Below, in pieces: positions 59,201 through 64,000 of a stretch of 64,000 nucleotides of DNA (position 1 is its first letter; each line of letters begins with the position of its first letter). The stretch is from the NCBI GenBank assembly GCA_036937835.1, contig CM072877.1, forward strand, positions 15,864,001 to 15,928,000, read 5' to 3'. The position numbers were made by a program, and so were the translations under genes. Source of the DNA: Pampus argenteus. Its lineage: Eukaryota; Chordata; Actinopteri; Scombriformes; Stromateidae. The notes below the pieces were generated by a model, which was not told where the DNA came from, searched no databases, and was given only the letters and a program-made list of their open reading frames with translations.

Positions 59201-62200
59201 TGGCACACTCCAGCAGGCAGCGGCCCTCATCTAGAGTCCTGCGATCGACAAAAAACATCAGGAGCACTTTTTCAGCTGCAACAACCACGAAATCAACAGA
59301 CGTGAATTATATCTATGCATATGAGCTGAACTCATTTACATCACAGCATATAACATATGTCATAGTTAAACAAATGAAGCTGAATGTATTGACGCAGAGG
59401 GAAGAGAACAAAGGGTGGGAATGGTTTGGTTATGTGGGAGTTAATGGCTACGGTTAATGCCTTTCCCAGGACTTTGATTTTTTTTGATGGTCCGTCGGCC
59501 CAACGATGCAGAAGCCCACTGGGATTTGTCCCAGTATGCCTGATGGCCAGTACACCGCTGGCTCTGGGGATTGTAATGTCAGTTGCTCCACCACATTAGT
59601 GCAGACTGAAATATCCGAACAACTATTGAACAAACTGGTATGACATTTTGGTCATACACTCAAGGCTCCCAGACAATGTGTCCTTATGACTCCACTGATT
59701 TTTTTTCCCCTAGTGCCACCACAATGTTTACATTTGTGCTGCTAAGGAAAATGCCTCAAGTACTGTAATCTTTGTAATTTATACTCAATTGATCAATGCC
59801 TTATAGTCTTTGATTATTTGTTTTGTAAGAATACCCATATCTCAGATATTAGTCTCTGTGTCCACAGTGAAACACCACATCTTACTCAGATACAACAGTG
59901 GGATGCATTTATTCCCCCCTCTGACCCTGAACCAAAAAAAAAAGTCAAGTCCAACTCACCGTGAAGACACACAGCTGATGCAATCTTGGCTTTGTGGCCC
60001 TGTGCACTTTGCACACGTTGCATCGCACACGTGGCACTTCCCAGTACTGTCCTGGTACTCTCCTGATCAACATAAAGAACAAGAATAACACTGACTCACA
60101 AATAAACAACTATCTGAGGCTTAGAGGTGGGCTTAATGTCAGATGGCAAAGAATGGAAAGCACATACTGTATGCATCAAACAGTCCCACACTTTGTTTTT
60201 ACAGATAAACAAGGCTGATGAATAGTTGACTCAGAATGAAGTGTAATGATAATACATATCACATTATCACATTGCAAATATATTCAGGTTAAGTTATATA
60301 ACGTCCATAAAAACAGCCTTGATACTCTCATCAAACATTAGTAGCTGTTGTGCATACATGATATTAATTTGAAAAGGAAACAATTGTCTTTGCAAAAACC
60401 TTAGAGATACTTTTTGTCATATCTCACGGGTGCTTTATTCCGTCATTCCAATTTTACATGTTTCCAACCAATTTGTTTCTAATGATTTCATATCACTGTT
60501 TTCTGTTTCTGTTTTAATTAGTGCTTTTAAAAAAATAATACCCCAGTCAAAAGCACCTAAATCTGCCTATGCAGTTTTAATAGATTATACAGTTAATATT
60601 TGTTTAAATTTAATACATAACTAGTAAAATGATTTGAGAATAAATAAGTTAATTTGCTATGAAGGTTGTTTCTTGAAGTAGTTTATTCTTGTGGTTCCAC
60701 AGTCTGTAGTGCTTGCATATTTTATGTTGGTAGAAAAAGTTGGAGAAGTAAGAGGCAGTGAGAAAATACACAACAGACGGTTGACTGACCGTCTGCACAC
60801 ACAGTGTTAACAACACACGCTCCCTCCTGCAGGCTGCGACCACTGGAACAGCTGCTGCAGTTCTTCAGGCTCGGCCCCACACAGGTGAGACAGCCGGCGT
60901 CACACCTGAAGAGGGAGAGCACTGAGACTGAACACATGCTCACAAAAACACACAGAATAAACTACACTCACACAGGCACAAACAACAAACACACGGTGTG
61001 AAAATAAGCACCAACATATACACACACATACACAGAAGCCAACCACCAGAACAAGGCCTGCCATCAGCAGATAAACAAACCACCCACACCTGAACACACA
61101 CCAGAGAGCTCACCTCCTACATATCCTTTGCCCATCAGCTATCTCTGGGTTTGGCTCCATGGCGTAGAAGCCAGCACTGCAGGAGGGCACACACCTCCAC
61201 TCCTCCATCAAGTAGCCTTCTGCACAGTGGTTGCACGCTTCAACACCTGCACCTGATGCCGCACAAGGCACAAACAAACATATTGGATAAAGGACACAAA
61301 GGAGTACTGCAAAAACAACAACAACAGTTAGGTCTTGTATTTTAACACTGCCGACCCCTTTTACTGCTGACCTCTGACCCTTGACCTCTGCTCTCACCTG
61401 CACACGTAGCGCAGGCCTTGTGACAGGGCTTGCATGTGCCTTCCTGCTGGTCGTGGTAGGATCCTGCTGCGCAGCTCCGCTGGCACCGATTCCCCTGCAG
61501 ACTGGAGAGGGCGGAGAGAGCATGTGGCACCGTGACACACACAGCCAATCATGTGACACCGTCAGGATGACTCACTGCCATTCGACTGCAGGCTCAGTTT
61601 TCCAACCCACAGTACATCACCACAAGCACTTGGCGAACTGAGTCAGTGAACACTGTATACCGGAAACTTCTAACTCAACAATATGGTGAATTTGTCAGAG
61701 ATGTTTTTGTCCTTTTCCCTTGATGCTGTGATGATGTTGGCCAAAATGGAAATACTTTTAGAGCTGGAACAGCGTGGAACAGCGGAGACAACACTTTCTC
61801 AAGGATACAAAAATTAATATTAAAAATTCTGTAGCTTTTTTTCTAATTGTTACGATGCTGCAGAGGGTGTGTGTGCACGGGGAGAATCTGTATTCTCCGT
61901 AGCTAGAAGAGAAGGAGCAATGTTTACTGAGCAGTTAATTCAAACATCATCAGAGAATTTGTTTCACCTCGTATCTGGTTTGCATTCTGTGCAGACGCTG
62001 TAGGAGGTGCACTTCAAGCAGTTTTCACTGCACTTTCTGCACATATTTGTATCTGTGGGGAAATCAAACAATACACACGGAATACACATCAGAGCGATTA
62101 ATCAATCTTACTCACACACCCCTCAACTGCAGTTACATCAACTGACTATTCATTAGCAGGCTTATTCACAGCTGCAAGCAGCTATTCTGTAAGGCACGGA

Positions 62201-63860
62201 TCCTTAAAGGTTCATGTGAGGATATTCTTTCTGTCTTGTTAAAGGATAAGGCTGCATATTGTTGTTATTGTCATCAATATATGCTGATATAACTCATTCC
62301 TCTGTACTATAAACACATCAGTGACATGTTCTTTTGCCACGAAGATTACGGCTGTGGTAGTTTGTTTAGAAATGGCTCCAAAGACTAATAAACGCGATCG
62401 CATTTCCAGTCTCCTGCAAGTAGTTCCTTCGATGCCACAGTGTGTACACAGGGTTTCGCTAGCTTGACTTCGTACTGAAGTTCTTTAATAAATTAACAAT
62501 GTAGTACAAAGTGAAGAGTTTGTGATATGTAGCACAATAATCTAGTGAAGTACTGTAAACTGGAACAGCATTCCCATTCATAAGCAGTGGCTTCTGCAAT
62601 ACAGGGAACTACTCTCTGGAGATTGAAAATATGATTGCTGTTATTAGTCACGTTTCTAAACAAACTACCACTAACCATCTGGTCTGAGGCACATATAAAG
62701 AAACAGAAATCCTACCGTGGTCGAGGTAGTAGTTATCCCCACAAAGAGCTGTGCAGGTATTGGTCCCCTCAGTCAGGTGATGACCCAGTTGACAGGAAGT
62801 GCACTGGTCACTGCGACTCCCAGTGCAACTCGTGCAGGAGGAATAGCACCTCTTACAACGCCGGTGGTCACCCCAGAATCCCCTGGGACACTCTGACACA
62901 CACATCCTATTGAACAAAACACGGACCAAAAGCACATAGAGGACATGAAGAGTAACTCCACAAACATTTTTCACCATCATAATATGAAAACGTGAATAAT
63001 TTAGCATAATGTATGCATGTGCACTACATAACAGCTGATTATTTTCAATATGCAATGTGTGCATGTCGACATATCTTTGTATACTGCTGGGTTGGGTGTA
63101 CCAACTGTACATTATACTCTGTGTAATCGTGCTAACCTTGTGTTGTTCTTGAACTTGAGAAAAAAGTGTAAGCATGTGACACACTGCTGGGGGCTGGGCC
63201 CCTCACAGCCATCGTCACTGCATTCTGGGTCGCAGGGTCCTGGAAGGGCAAATGCTCACAAAGTCACTGCACCATCATCAACAGAAAAGTTATTCAGTTT
63301 GCTAATGTAGCTCTGTATTTATTATTTAAAAAAAAAACAACCTCACCAGACAAACGCTGTAAATCTGCGTTAGAGTGCATTTAGCTACTGTCAGACGAGC
63401 CTGAGCTACAACAAGGAGCAGCTTAATACCAGCATGATGCAGAGTACATGACTCACCACTGTATTCTTCAGTGAGTTCACTATCCATCGGCATCTCAGCT
63501 GATCGGGCTCGCTCGCGATGCGCAGGATATGGTTGCTCTGCGGTGCCATAAATCACCAGAGACCACTCCTTTAGCATCCCTTTCGAAAACAACAGAGAAA
63601 GAGAAAAAGAGTGAGACAAGACGTTTCTCCCAGGAGGCCTGCACTGTGTTCGAGCTGTTGCTCCAGTTCAATGTTCAATGTATGTTTCATAATACTGAAA
63701 TGTTACGAAGACGAAGAGCAGACCCAGTTCAGAGTTGTTTCTCTTCTGAGAGGGAGTATCCTGGATTTTCAAAGTCCACTCCCCTGCCGCCTGCTCCCCC
63801 CAGCAGTGAGTCGTCATGAATTCCCAATTCTGAAATCCCTCGGTGGAGTCGTCAAGAGGC
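50274..63860 (-). CDS. pcsk5: proprotein convertase PC5/6, B-type, 3' part: P domain, Cys-rich array, membrane anchor, tail (partial)
   Basis: Furin-family processing protease; only its C-terminal 1339 residues are here. Exons (minus strand): 63860-63724, 63579-63457, 63239-63137, 62906-62716, 62052-61968, 61501-61398, 61252-61114, 60905-60790, 60062-59960, 59238-59102, 58877-58677, 58571-58503, 58366-58324, 58116-57974, 57133-56933, 55911-55828, 55689-55491, 54910-54696, 54300-54064, 53288-53052, 52926-52749, 52199-51982, 51707-51631, 51196-50989, 50746-50274. All phases agree. Seen: P-domain end (FRPLDDSTEGFQNW, LKEWSLVIYGT); CDPEC opening a long furin-like CxxC array (KNNTRMCVSEC, KLECGEGEVEDPDYDDC, CYWCE); a membrane segment NLAVFIISCILLVLGLVAV; and a cytosolic tail with KLGSGG, Ser/Gly-rich and D/E-rich stretches ending ELEYDDESYTFR. 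The tail and anchor mark the membrane-bound B form, which cycles through the trans-Golgi network. The Cys-rich array is known to hold PC5 at heparan sulfate and TIMP partners. The catalytic triad lies beyond the window; this is an edge effect, not a truncation. Confidence 0.93.
50389..50427 (-). repeat. GAT/GAC-type triplet tract coding an Asp/Glu run in the PC5 tail
   Basis: On the plus strand this is a CATCATCGTCGTCATCATCC-type tract. It encodes an unbroken acidic run (D and E) in the cytosolic tail, at the place where PC5B is known to have an acidic cluster for trans-Golgi sorting. Confidence 0.8.
54460..54600 (+). repeat. dispersed fish repeat, family C fragment
   Basis: Contains AAGGTGGCACTAGATGAAAGG, GGGTTCATCCTCTGGGTATC and ACAAAATTTCATGGCCAGTC. 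Intronic in pcsk5. Confidence 0.6.
56180..56370 (-). repeat. dispersed fish repeat, family A, reverse orientation
   Basis: Contains GGACAGAGTCAGGCTGGG, TATGCTAAGCTAAGCTAATC and CTGGCTCTAGCTTC, the reverse complement of the copy at 23.5 kb. Intronic in pcsk5 and next to an (AAAT)n run near 56383-56412. Confidence 0.65.
59470..59770. repeat. probable dispersed repeat in a pcsk5 intron
   Basis: Contains TGAAATATCCGAACAACTATTG and TAGTGCCACCACAATG, phrases that resemble family C repeats in reverse. Assignment is tentative. Confidence 0.35.
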
Positions 63861-64000
63861 CTAAAACCAAAACATCCCATTATCACGATACTACTGCTGC
63901 TACTGCAAGTACTGTTACAATACAGCAATTTATATTTATATTACATAATATCACTAGCTCAATGTATTATACGTAACAATAGTACAAGTATTTACATATA

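Noticed and set aside
63861..64000. Apparent loss of the PC5 catalytic domain
   Set aside because: The first exon seen starts in mid codon after a good acceptor, so the catalytic exons simply lie beyond the right edge.

Overview
This window is animal nuclear DNA, almost certainly from a ray-finned fish of the spiny-rayed (acanthomorph/percomorph) type. It holds six protein-coding genes split into many small exons with GT-AG introns. The introns are compact, AT-rich and full of microsatellites, and they carry dispersed repeats of kinds common in such fish. I see no bacterial, viral, CRISPR or operon-type structure. Exons were joined by hand by matching splice sites and codon phase, so each gene model below is a single open frame that closes exactly.

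Layout: (1) 1110-10083, minus strand: ntrk2, the neurotrophin receptor TrkB, 18 coding exons, about 793 aa, with its 3' UTR at the left edge. (2) 10.1-14.4 kb: intergenic DNA between two divergent genes, with CpG-rich start regions, repeats and a cluster of X-box-like motifs. (3) 14483-22953, plus strand: hnrnpk, the poly(C)-binding hnRNP K, 15 coding exons, 431 aa. (4) 26110-34021 and 37093-41091, plus strand: two tandem Gq-class G-protein alpha subunits, gnaq-like (359 aa) and gna14-like (354 aa), with matching exon architecture. (5) 43759-48679, plus strand: a short prune2-type gene with only the C-terminal BCH/CRAL-TRIO part (322 aa). (6) 50274-63860, minus strand: the 3' two thirds of pcsk5 (PC5/6, B-type), running from the P domain through a long furin-type Cys-rich array to the membrane anchor and acidic tail. 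Its catalytic exons lie beyond the right edge.

From memory, relatives of these genes lie together on human chromosome 9q21 (PCSK5, PRUNE2, GNA14, GNAQ, HNRNPK, NTRK2). The block therefore looks like conserved vertebrate synteny, strongly compacted, and not a gene cluster with one shared pathway. Some links are biological: TrkB and the Gq-class subunits both act through phospholipase C, and the PCSK family includes proprotein processors of growth factors.

I found no wholly new system. The points most worth a second look are: microexons of 18 and 9 nt in the TrkB stalk; an intron readable throughout that could give a kinase-less TrkB; C-rich introns around a frame-shifting 44-nt exon of the poly(C)-binding hnrnpk gene; altered residues in the two Galpha proteins; a short prune2 without its N-terminal half; and a tight cluster of X-box-like motifs.
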